This document shows, one piece after another, positions 9,105-20,944 of a DNA stretch of 45,936 bases (its first letter is position 1; every line of letters begins with the position of its first letter). The stretch lies in the NCBI GenBank assembly GCA_903862595.1, contig CAIOYO010000003.1, forward strand, positions 1 to 45,936, written 5' to 3'. The translations under genes were made by a program, and so were the position numbers. This DNA is from an uncultured Opitutaceae bacterium (GTDB lineage Bacteria; Verrucomicrobiota; Verrucomicrobiia; Opitutales; Opitutaceae). Under the pieces are notes generated by a model. That model was not told where the DNA came from. It searched no databases and saw nothing but the letters and a program-made list of their open reading frames with translations.

Positions 9105-10094
9105 CACGCCGCCTTGATGATTCTCGATGAGCGTTCCTCCGGCCTGATTTATGGCGAGGAACTGCGCGCGGAGATTGGCCGCCAGGTCCGCTGGCTGGCT
9201 GGTCCTTTGACTCGCGAGGAGGCGGTGAAGAGGCCGGACTTGCTGAGCCAGGTCGACGTGATCTTTTCCGGCTGGGGCGGGCCGGTGCTGGACGCCGCGT
9301 TTCTCGCGCAGGCGTCGCGGCTGAAGGCGTTCTTCTATGGCGCCGGGACGATCCGGAGCCTGACGACCGACGCGTTCTGGGAGCGGAACATCCCGATTTT
9401 CAGCGCCTATGGGATGAACGCGATCCCGGTGGCGGAGTACACGCTGGCGATGGTCTTCTTCTCGCTGAAGCGCGGCTGGCACCACGTCCTCGAGACCAAG
9501 CGTCTCGGCGCGTTTCCGCCGCGCCCGCCCATGACTGGCGGCTATGGCAGCACGGTCGGCCTGATCTCGCTCGGAATGATCGGACGTCTCGTGCGCGAGC
9601 GGCTGCGGCCCTTCGATCTGCGCGTCATCGCTTACGATCCCTTCTTGTCCGCCGCCGAAGCCCAGAGTCTGGGCGTCGAAAAGGTCGCGCTCGACGAATT
9701 GTTCCAGCGCAGTGATGTGGTGAGTCTGCACACTCCTTGGTTGAAGGAGACGGAAGGCATGATCCGCGGGGAGCATTTCCGGGCGATGCGTCCGGGCACG
9801 ACCTTCATCAACACGGCGCGCGGAGCGATCGTTGACGAGCCGGGCTTGATCGCGGCGTTGGGAGAGCGGCCCGACCTGACGGCGGTGCTGGACGTGACGT
9901 GGCCGGAGCCGCCGGTGGCGGGATCGCCGCTGTATTCGCTCCCCAACGTCATCCTGACCCCGCACATCGCCGGTTCCCAGGGCAACGAATGCCGTCGGAT
10001 GGGGCGTTGCATGCTGGAGGAATATGAGCGCTGGTCGCGGGGTGAGCCGGTGCGGTGGCAGATTTCGCGCGAGAAGGCGAAGCTGCTGGCGTGA
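9102..10094 (+). CDS. D-isomer-specific 2-hydroxyacid dehydrogenase family protein
   Basis: A 330-residue NAD(P)-dependent oxidoreductase. The ATG at 9102 is chosen because the residues before it have no family character. The nucleotide-binding motif reads TVGLISLGMIGRLVRERL (about residues 148-165): the usual GxGxxG is SLGMIG, with Ser in place of the first Gly. The catalytic set is present: Arg in INTARGAIVDEPGL, Glu in DVTWPEPP and His in LTPHIAGSQGNE. The family interconverts 2-hydroxy- and 2-oxo-acids (glycerate, phosphoglycerate, hydroxypyruvate and others); the exact substrate cannot be told. It is divergent from xylA and followed 31 bp later by the DUF4202 gene on the same strand. Pairing with xylA suggests sugar-linked carbon metabolism, as inference only. 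Confidence 0.87.
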   Translation: MHAALMILDERSSGLIYGEELRAEIGRQVRWLAGPLTREEAVKRPDLLSQVDVIFSGWGGPVLDAAFLAQASRLKAFFYGAGTIRSLTTDAFWERNIPIFSAYGMNAIPVAEYTLAMVFFSLKRGWHHVLETKRLGAFPPRPPMTGGYGSTVGLISLGMIGRLVRERLRPFDLRVIAYDPFLSAAEAQSLGVEKVALDELFQRSDVVSLHTPWLKETEGMIRGEHFRAMRPGTTFINTARGAIVDEPGLIAALGERPDLTAVLDVTWPEPPVAGSPLYSLPNVILTPHIAGSQGNECRRMGRCMLEEYERWSRGEPVRWQISREKAKLLA

Positions 10095-10125
10095 ACGAAG
10101 GCACGCGCGTCACGCGATTGGAATC

Positions 10126-10737
10126 ATGGATGCCTACGCACGGGCGCGGGAGTTGATTGAGGCGGCGCATGGCGCCGATCCCGAGCGTACGCCGGAGGGA
10201 CGGGCGGCCGAGGCGGTCTATGCCGAACGCATGGAAGCCTGGGTGGCGCGCCTCGTGCCCGGGGCGCCGCCGATCCTGCGGTTGGCGGCCCGGTGCCAGC
10301 ACCTGGAGCGCTGGAGCGTGCCGCGCGCCTCGTTCCCGCTCGACAAGGCTGGCTACCACGCGTGGCGACGGCTGCTCTACACCCGCCAAGCCGAGCGCGC
10401 CCGCGAGCTCCTGCTCGCGGCCGGCGTGGCCGCCGACGAGGCGGCCAGCGTGGCGGTATGGGTCTCGAAGACCGGGCTGAAGACCAACGCTGGAACCCAG
10501 GCCTTGGAGGATGCGGCCTGCCTCGTATTCCTTGAGCACGAAATCCTGGGATTCGTGCAGCGCCATGCGGACTATGCGCAGGAAAAGCTCGTCGACATCC
10601 TCCGGAAGACCACGCGGAAAATGAGCCCTGCCGCGCTCGCGGCGGCGCGCTCCCTCCCGCTTCCGGAGGCCGTGGCCGCGTTGCTGCACCAGGCGATGAT
10701 GACGCCGGAGCCGCGGTCGGACTCCGGCGTGGCGTGA
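10126..10737 (+). CDS. DUF4202 domain-containing protein
   Basis: A 203-residue cytoplasmic protein starting MDAYARARELIEAAHGADPE at an ATG. It shows the DUF4202 pattern: YAERMEAWV near residue 40, ARCQHLERWSVPRASFPLDK (about 58-77), YHAWRR, and SKTGLKTNAGTQALEDAACLVFLEH (about 116-140). The conserved His (CQHLERW), Glu and Asp (EDAACL...E) suggest a metal-binding helical HD-like fold, but no biochemical role is established that I know of. It follows the hydroxyacid dehydrogenase by 31 bp and likely shares its transcript. Its end faces the end of the DUF4199 gene, 26 bp away. Confidence 0.82.
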   Translation: MDAYARARELIEAAHGADPERTPEGRAAEAVYAERMEAWVARLVPGAPPILRLAARCQHLERWSVPRASFPLDKAGYHAWRRLLYTRQAERARELLLAAGVAADEAASVAVWVSKTGLKTNAGTQALEDAACLVFLEHEILGFVQRHADYAQEKLVDILRKTTRKMSPAALAAARSLPLPEAVAALLHQAMMTPEPRSDSGVA

Positions 10738-10763
10738 TCTGGCGACTCGCCTAGCTGTGTCGG

Positions 10764-11288
10764 TTAGGCGGTGGCGGCCGGAGCGGCGGCAGCCTGCGGG
10801 GCGCGGCGCACGAACAGACCGAGGATGAGCGAGATCAGCGCGCCCACGATCGGGGACATCACGACCGCCATGGCGGCAAGCCAGATCGGTCCGGTGAAGA
10901 AGCGCATCATCCCCTCCGCGGCGTCAGCCTGCTCCTGGGTCATCTCGGCGATCGTCTGCTGATAGATCAGTTCGTGATATTCGGGATTGATCACCAGCCC
11001 GTAGAGGAGGAGGTACGGCGCGGTGAGCAAGCCCGAGAACAAAGAGACCAGCGTGCCGGTACCGACGGCTCGTCCGTAGGACAGGCTGCTGTCGGGTGAC
11101 GCAGCCCGGACCGCGCGCATCGCGAGCAGCATGAAGGTCAGGGAGACGATGAGGGTGACGACCTGCGTGACGGTGTTGGCGGTCTCCATCCGGCTGAGAT
11201 CATCGTGCAGGCCGAGGAGATAGCTGAGCAGGCCGATGACAATTCCGACGACGGCGATGATGGCGCCGTATTTGAAGGCGATCTTCAT
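10764..11288 (-). CDS. DUF4199 family small membrane protein
   Basis: A 174-residue inner-membrane protein. It has about four hydrophobic segments: AIIAVVGIVIGLLSYLLG at the N-terminus, VTLIVSLTFMLLAMRAVRA, GTLVSLFSGLLTAPYLLLYG and the C-terminal WLAAMAVVMSPIVGALISLI followed by an Ala-rich cytoplasmic tail. The SYGRAVGTG stretch between helices 2 and 3 is typical of DUF4199, a family of unknown function frequent in Bacteroidota and Verrucomicrobiota. It starts 67 bp downstream of the gyrA stop on the same strand. A possible own promoter lies in that gap (TTGTAA, 17-nt spacer, TATCCG reading the minus strand), but this is weak. Confidence 0.75.
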   Translation of the reverse strand: MKIAFKYGAIIAVVGIVIGLLSYLLGLHDDLSRMETANTVTQVVTLIVSLTFMLLAMRAVRAASPDSSLSYGRAVGTGTLVSLFSGLLTAPYLLLYGLVINPEYHELIYQQTIAEMTQEQADAAEGMMRFFTGPIWLAAMAVVMSPIVGALISLILGLFVRRAPQAAAAPAATA

Positions 11289-11354
11289 GATTTTACGATG
11301 GTCAGGGTTCGGGGTTTGGGGAGGAGTGGATCGGATAGTGTGCTTACATTATCA

Positions 11355-13859
<2,505 letters not shown>

Positions 13860-13907
13860 GGTGGCGGGGGCGGTGGCGGTGTGGCGGGCGGGTGGGGCGG
13901 CCGGGGC

Positions 13908-16484
<2,577 letters not shown>

Positions 16485-16578
16485 CTAGCCACAACGGAAA
16501 ACTCGGCCGAAAAAGAGGTCCAAACCGCGCCTCCCCGCGCCCCGTAAATGGCCCTCTTTCCAGAGTCTTGGCGTTAAT

Positions 16579-16595
16579 TTAGGTTGCCGACCTAA
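16579..16595. promoter_or_regulatory. Perfect palindrome upstream of Rrf2-type gene
   Basis: ttaggt and acctaa form a perfect 6-bp inverted repeat around tgccg, 24 bases ahead of the GTG start of the Rrf2-family gene and within the gap shared with gyrB. Rrf2 regulators commonly bind imperfect palindromes at their own promoters, so an autoregulatory operator is plausible. A possible -10 element (taagat) overlaps the right arm. Confidence 0.5.
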
Positions 16596-16619
16596 GATTA
16601 TCCTTCACCCTGCCGCTGC

Positions 16620-17033
16620 GTGAAGCTTTCGGTCAAGGTCGACTACTCCTGTCGGGTGCTGGCGCGAATGGCGCGGATGTACGGGACCGACGTGCTGGCC
16701 CACATCGAGGAACTGGCCCGGATTGAGGCCGTTCCGGCGAACTACTTGGTGCAGATCCTGACCGAGCTGCGCAACGGCGGTCTGATCGTCAGCCGACGCG
16801 GCAAGCAGGGCGGCTACGCGCTGGCCCGGCCGCCCGAGGAAATTTCGCTGTACGACATCGTCCGCGTCATCGAGGGCGACCTGCTGGAGACGAACATGGC
16901 CGGCGAGGGCCAGTCCGGCCGCCGCGTTGCCCACGTCTGGGGCGAGGTGCGGCGGGAGTTTGAGGGCGTTTCCCGCACGTGGACCCTCGATAAGATTGCC
17001 TCCAAGGCCGGCGAGGAGATGTATTACATCTGA
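16620..17033 (+). CDS. Rrf2 family transcriptional regulator without Fe-S cysteines
   Basis: A 137-residue winged-helix regulator starting at GTG 16620 (MKLSVKVDYSCRVLARMARM). The Rrf2 layout is clear: N-terminal helix, recognition region IEAVPANYLVQILTELRNGG (about residues 35-54), the wing LIVSRRGKQGGYALARPPEEI and SLYDIVRVIEGDL. The three-cysteine cluster region that binds Fe-S in IscR, NsrR and RsrR is absent: the only cysteine is Cys11. It is therefore closer to CymR-type or other cluster-free members. The effector and targets are unknown; cysteine metabolism is one family precedent. The palindrome at 16579-16595 suggests autoregulation. The zinc-ribbon gene begins 21 bp downstream and is probably cotranscribed. 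Confidence 0.88.
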   Translation: MKLSVKVDYSCRVLARMARMYGTDVLAHIEELARIEAVPANYLVQILTELRNGGLIVSRRGKQGGYALARPPEEISLYDIVRVIEGDLLETNMAGEGQSGRRVAHVWGEVRREFEGVSRTWTLDKIASKAGEEMYYI

Positions 17034-17054
17034 CGCCGCGCGACGTTCCTTTCC

Positions 17055-17777
17055 ATGCTCCCACCCGTCCTCGAAAAACTCCTCATTCTTCAAGGACGGG
17101 ATCGACGCCGGCTCGATCTTGAAGCGCAGCTGCGCGGCGTCCCGGCGGATGTCGCGATCGTCGACCGCAAGATCGCTGCCGAGCGGGCGGCGATCGAGGG
17201 AGCCAAGGCGGAATGGCAGCAGTTGGAATCGCGCAAGAAGCTCCTTGAGACGGAGATCGGCAGCGTCCAGCAGAAGTGCGCTCGCTACAAGACCCAGCAA
17301 TTGGAGGTCCGCAAGAACGACGAATACCGCGCGCTGGGCCACGAGATCGAGTTGGCGGAGGCGGAGATCAGTCGGCTCGAGGAGGAGGAACTCGGGGTGA
17401 TGTATGCCATCGAGGGCGCCAAGCAGAAGTTTGCCGCCGCCGAGGCGGAGCTGAAGGCCAACATCTCCACGCATGAGTCGCGGCTCCGCACGCTGCGCGA
17501 CCGCGAGGCCGTGCTGTCCGCCGAGCTGCAAGCCGCCCGGACTGAGGTGGCCGACGCCCGGAAGCCGCTCGATGAGCCGGTGGTCCGGGTTTACGACCGC
17601 ATCGCCGCCCGCCACCAGCCGGTCTGCGCCCCTCTCCGGGGCAGCAAGTGCGGGGGGTGCCATCTCAAGGTCTCTTCCGAGGTCGAATCCGCCTCCCGCG
17701 GGCGTTTCGAACCCACTCAGCCGCTGCCGACTTGCGACCAATGTGGCCGCATCGTGTGGTGGGAGTCGGCGATCTGA
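17055..17777 (+). CDS. Coiled-coil C4-type zinc ribbon protein (DUF164/zf-RING_7)
   Basis: A 240-residue cytoplasmic protein. Residues about 5-165 form long charged heptad-rich helices (coiled coil), including KNDEYRALGHEIELAEAEIS, the hallmark of this family. The C-terminal zinc ribbon provides four ligands in two knuckles, KCGGCH (about residue 200) and CDQCGR (about 228), ending IVWWESAI. Relatives are widespread; the chlamydial CdsZ is one described member. The molecular role is not settled, with nucleic-acid or protein binding suggested. It starts 21 bp after the Rrf2 gene and ends about 75 bp before rnpB. The ATG at 17055 is the natural start. Confidence 0.85.
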   Translation: MLPPVLEKLLILQGRDRRRLDLEAQLRGVPADVAIVDRKIAAERAAIEGAKAEWQQLESRKKLLETEIGSVQQKCARYKTQQLEVRKNDEYRALGHEIELAEAEISRLEEEELGVMYAIEGAKQKFAAAEAELKANISTHESRLRTLRDREAVLSAELQAARTEVADARKPLDEPVVRVYDRIAARHQPVCAPLRGSKCGGCHLKVSSEVESASRGRFEPTQPLPTCDQCGRIVWWESAI

Positions 17778-17851
17778 CCCTTGCGGCCCGGCTTGCGTCC
17801 GCCGGGTTTCGCTGAGATTCTTGCCCTCCGCTCCCGCTCTCGGGTGGTGGC

Positions 17852-18309
17852 GGACTTGGTTTTGGGGCCAGATTGTCGCTCCAGGTTCTTTGAATCCCGC
17901 GACCGGTGCGAGCCGGTGGCGGTGTTCCTCCTTGGAGAGGAAAGTCCGGACACCATAGGGCACGGGGCCGCACGAGGTTAACCCCAAGTGCGGGCGTTGC
18001 GCGTCAAGGCGCGGCGACGGACAGTGTCACAGAAAACAAACCGCCGGGATCGGTGGGCGAGCAATCGTCCGCCGGCACCGGTAAGGGTGAAAAGGTGGGG
18101 TAAGAGCCCACCGCGCCGTCCGTGAGGGCGGCGGCACGAAAAACCCCCTTGGGTGCAAGGCAAAATAGGCGACTGGGCGGCCCGCCCGATAGTCGCGGGT
18201 ATGCCGCATCCCGCTTGCCGGGACGGTGACGCAAGTCAGCGAGAGAAATGACAATCGAAACGCTTCGGCGTGGAACGGAATCCGGCTTATCGGCCCCAAA
18301 ACCAAGTCC
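17852..18309 (+). ncRNA. rnpB: RNase P RNA, bacterial class A
   Basis: The catalytic RNA that removes 5' leaders from pre-tRNA. All universally conserved blocks are visible in order: gaggaaagtccggacacc (CR I, from about 17937), cacagaaaacaaaccgcc (CR II/III), ggtaagggtgaaaaggtggg with taagagcccaccg, the late gagagaaatgac block (CR IV) and ggaatccggcttatcg (CR V). The ends are set by helix P1: ggacttggttttggggcc (17852-17869) pairs perfectly over 18 bp with ggccccaaaaccaagtcc (18292-18309). The layout is ancestral type A. No U-rich terminator follows, so the 3' end may be processed, or transcription may continue into rpsT 85 bp downstream. Confidence 0.96.
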
Positions 18310-18394
18310 TTCCGCCCGGGTGCGCTGGGAGTTTCCCCTTGACTCTCCCGCTCCGGTCTGGGTTTTTGACCGGCTTCCAAGATTATCTTACGCC

Positions 18395-18661
18395 ATGGCC
18401 AACACCAAATCCGCCATCAAGGCCGCCCGCAAAGCCGCCCGCCTTACCACCCGCAACCGGGCCACGCAGACGCGCCTGAAGACCCTGCACAAGAAATTTG
18501 AGCAGGCGGTGGCCGCCGGCGATACCGCCGCGATCAAGGCGGCAGGCAGCGCCTACGCTTCCGCGATGGACAAGGCCACCAAGTCCGGCGTCGTGCACCG
18601 CAACGCCGCCTCCCGCGCCAAGAGCAACGTCGCGAAGCACTCGCGCCCGAAGGCCAGCTAA
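18395..18661 (+). CDS. rpsT: 30S ribosomal protein S20
   Basis: An 88-residue, strongly basic protein of the small ribosomal subunit that binds 16S rRNA. The start MANTKSAIKAARKAARLTTR at ATG 18395 is the standard S20 N-terminus, and the KTLHKKFEQAVAAGD, YASAMDKATKSGVVHRNAA and SRAKSNVAKH segments are typical. It lies 85 bp after rnpB. A TTGACT hexamer at 18339-18344 could be a -35 element, though a matching -10 is weak. A strong terminator follows at 18709. In many bacteria S20 represses its own translation; no such site can be identified here. Confidence 0.97.
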   Translation: MANTKSAIKAARKAARLTTRNRATQTRLKTLHKKFEQAVAAGDTAAIKAAGSAYASAMDKATKSGVVHRNAASRAKSNVAKHSRPKAS

Positions 18662-18708
18662 GCGCCGTCCGGCCCTGCCTCTTCCTCCGGGTCCTCCCGG
18701 CCGTTTTC

Positions 18709-18734
18709 GCCCCGCGGTTTCCGCGGGGCTTTTT
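18709..18734 (+). terminator. Rho-independent terminator of rpsT
   Basis: gccccgcgg (18709-18717) pairs perfectly with ccgcggggc (18721-18729) around a ttt loop and is followed by a run of five T (18730-18734). It ends the rnpB/rpsT region. The remaining 150 bp to the next gene end, which is on the opposite strand, show nothing recognisable. Confidence 0.92.
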
Positions 18735-18886
18735 CGTTTCCAGCCTTCGCACCGCGAGCGGCGGTGCGGCTTGGCGGGGCGCGCGTCTTCACCGAAGCCG
18801 CGGCGGGGTGGATGCTCGACCCGTGGTGCGGTGCCCAAGGAGCAAGCCCGCCGCCGCCGATCCGCCTACCGCGGGTTCAAGCCGCA

Positions 18887-19975
18887 TCAGGCCCGGTCGG
18901 GCTGCGGCAGCAGGCGATCGCACAGGGCGAGCAGCCGCACTCGGAGGGGCTCGCTGCGTGCGGCAAACGCCCGCTGCCGGGCTTCGTACTCGGCCCGGCC
19001 TTCGGGCGTTTCGATCGGAATCGGGGCAAAGCCAAGTCCGCGGAGATCGTAGGGGCTGGCGCGCATGTCGACTTCCCGGATGTCCCGGGCGAGCGCAAAG
19101 GTATCCGCGATCAGCTCAGACGGGGTGTACGGGGAGAGTTTGAACGCCCATTTGTACAGGTCCATGTTCGCATGAAGGCAGCCGCGTTGCTCGAAGCGGA
19201 GCGTGGCCGTGCGGTCAAGGGTGTGGCGGTTGCGCGGGCGAGCCTCGGTCGTGAAGAAGCGAAACGCGTCGAAGTGCGTGCAGCACAGGGGCAGCGATTC
19301 GACGATCTCCGCCAGGCGCTCGGGGGAATGGCGCAGGGGCCACGCCGCGTGCCGTACGTCGTCGGGTGCCTGGCGGTACACCATCGCCCACTCGTGCAGG
19401 CCGTGGCAGCCAAAGAAGGGCGCCCGCTGCTGCGTGGTTTGGAGGAGATCGCGCAGCCAGATCACGAAGGGACGGCGCTTTTCCGGAAGGGCATGCACCG
19501 CCAAAACCACGCCGCCCGCCGTGCGCTCGTACTCGGGCCAGCGGAGAAACGCCTCCGCCTCCGCACCGGCAAGCACGACGTCGGGTCCGGGATGCCACTG
19601 CCGGAGCCACGCCGGTCGAAAGGCGTAGTACGAGAAGAGGAAGTCCCAGACCGGGTGGCTCTCGCCGCGCGAGGCGCGGTCTTGGTGCGGGTCGGTCCAC
19701 TCCCGTACCCGGAGTTCGTGGGCCTGCTGACGCACCTGCCACGCCGCGTGGTCCAGCGTGGTGACGAAGGCCGGGGAATCGTACCGCGGGGGACTCTCGG
19801 TCGGAGCGTTGGGCGCGGAGGGATCGGAAGCCACGCTGGGCGTCGGGTTTGAGGCAGGGGCGTACTCCGCCGGGCGGCCAACTGACGGGCGCTCGAGCGG
19901 CGGGCGGGGCGCCGGACGGTGCGTGGGCGCGCGGGACGCGGTCAGCGTCTCGGAGGGGTTGCCGGGGTTCGGCAT
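18887..19975 (-). CDS. Conserved protein commonly annotated 3-methyladenine DNA glycosylase
   Basis: A 362-residue protein from ATG 19975; the first 60 residues are Pro/Ala-rich and poorly conserved in appearance, so a later start is possible. The body has the recognisable family blocks SHPVWDFLFSYYAFRPAWL, RQWHPGPDVVL, CHGLHEWAMVY, LCCTHFDAFRFFT, RFEQRGCLHANMDLYKWAF and DIREVDMRASPYDL. Such proteins occur in Actinobacteria, Planctomycetes and Verrucomicrobiota and are often labelled 3-methyladenine DNA glycosylase. I see no HhH-GPD or AAG/MPG active site, so that label is doubtful. The conserved His, Glu and Asp residues suggest metal-dependent chemistry. It lies 60 bp downstream of yhbY on the same strand, likely at the end of the FKBP-yhbY transcript. 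Confidence 0.72.
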   Translation of the reverse strand: MPNPGNPSETLTASRAPTHRPAPRPPLERPSVGRPAEYAPASNPTPSVASDPSAPNAPTESPPRYDSPAFVTTLDHAAWQVRQQAHELRVREWTDPHQDRASRGESHPVWDFLFSYYAFRPAWLRQWHPGPDVVLAGAEAEAFLRWPEYERTAGGVVLAVHALPEKRRPFVIWLRDLLQTTQQRAPFFGCHGLHEWAMVYRQAPDDVRHAAWPLRHSPERLAEIVESLPLCCTHFDAFRFFTTEARPRNRHTLDRTATLRFEQRGCLHANMDLYKWAFKLSPYTPSELIADTFALARDIREVDMRASPYDLRGLGFAPIPIETPEGRAEYEARQRAFAARSEPLRVRLLALCDRLLPQPDRA

Positions 19976-20036
19976 GCGGGACGCAGGGTGAGGAAGCGGG
20001 GCCCGGCCGCCAGGGCCGGTGGATATCGCGCGGGAA

Positions 20037-20336
20037 TCAGGCCCCGGGCGCGGCTTCAGCGGCGCGCGGACGGAAGAACAGGGCCGTGCCACCCACGGCG
20101 CCGACGAGGCAGCTCTCCGTCGTCTCCGCGAGGCGGGCATTCAGCGTCTCGCGTTCGTCGCGATCCGCCGCCGTGTAGCGGACTTTCACGAGTTCTTGCG
20201 CAGCGAGGAGGGCGCGGAGCGAGGAGACGACGCTGGGGGATGCCCCTTCCCGGCCCACCTTCAAGGACGCCTCCAGCGTCTGTCCACGCCCGCGGAGGCG
20301 ACTTTTCTCGGCACCGGTCAGGGAAACAGCACTCAT
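20037..20336 (-). CDS. yhbY: YhbY/CRS1 family RNA-binding protein
   Basis: A 99-residue single CRM-domain protein. It begins MSAVSLTGAEKSRLRGRGQT and contains ASLKVGREGASPSVVSSLRA, where the GxxG-like loop (VGREG) contacts RNA, then LVKVRYTAADRDERETLNAR and the conserved VGAVGGTALFFRP strand near the end. E. coli YhbY associates with 50S precursors, so a role in ribosome assembly is likely. Its ATG overlaps the stop of the upstream FKBP gene by four bases (ATGA at 20333-20336), which implies translational coupling. Confidence 0.88.
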   Translation of the reverse strand: MSAVSLTGAEKSRLRGRGQTLEASLKVGREGASPSVVSSLRALLAAQELVKVRYTAADRDERETLNARLAETTESCLVGAVGGTALFFRPRAAEAAPGA

Positions 20337-20869
20337 CGGAAATCAATCAGCTCAACCTGGAAGATGAGCCCCGCCTTCGGCGGGATCTTGCTACCCACGC
20401 CCTTCTCGCCGTAGGCGAGCCAGTATGGAATCGCGAGCGTGCGCTTTTCACCGCGCTTCATGCTCAGGATGGCCTCATCCCAGCCGGAAATCACGCGGCC
20501 GAGGCCGACCTGGAAGTTGAATGGCCCTTGGCCGCGGTCGTAGCTGCTGTCGAACTTGGTGCCGTCGAAGAAGCGGCCTTCGTAGTGAACGCTGGCCCAC
20601 TGGCCGACCTGTGGGGTCTCTTCGCCGGTGCCGAGGGCGCGCACGAAGTAACGCATGCCGGTCTTCGTTTCGCGGGCGTTGGAAAAGTCGCGCGCGAGGA
20701 CCGCGGCCTCCGCTTCACTCCACTGGGGCGAACGGGTCGCCAGCGCTTCGCGCATCGCGCTGTTGATCGGTTTCCCCGGATTGTCGCGGCTGATGATGCC
20801 GGAGCGCGCCACGAAGGCGATGCCCGCAAGGGCGGCGGCGAGGGCAAGCAGGACGAAGAGGCTGCGCAT
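20333..20869 (-). CDS. FKBP-type peptidyl-prolyl cis-trans isomerase, membrane-anchored
   Basis: A 178-residue prolyl isomerase with an N-terminal hydrophobic leader (MRSLFVLLALAAALAGIAFV), which either anchors it or exports it. The FKBP domain spans about residues 70-178 and shows VGQWASVHYEGRFFDGTKFD, SYDRGQGPFNFQVGLGRVIS, GWDEAILSMKRGEKRTLAIP, YWLAYGEKGVG and IPPKAGLIFQVELIDF. The core drug-pocket residues (Tyr, Phe, Asp, Ile/Val, Trp, Tyr, Phe) are present, so it should be active. It assists folding of exported proteins. It overlaps yhbY by four bases downstream and lies 75 bp after the cyclophilin gene, also on the minus strand. Confidence 0.93.
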   Translation of the reverse strand: MRSLFVLLALAAALAGIAFVARSGIISRDNPGKPINSAMREALATRSPQWSEAEAAVLARDFSNARETKTGMRYFVRALGTGEETPQVGQWASVHYEGRFFDGTKFDSSYDRGQGPFNFQVGLGRVISGWDEAILSMKRGEKRTLAIPYWLAYGEKGVGSKIPPKAGLIFQVELIDFR

Positions 20870-20944
20870 GGTGAACGGGAGTCGAGCAAGGAAGCGTGAC
20901 CCGGGGCGGAACGCAACCTCGGCGTCCGCTTGTCGCCCTGCGAC

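Noticed and set aside
18870-18890. T-loop-like ggttcaagcc resembling a tRNA end
   Set aside because: No D-arm, anticodon arm or acceptor stem can be folded around it; chance match in intergenic sequence.
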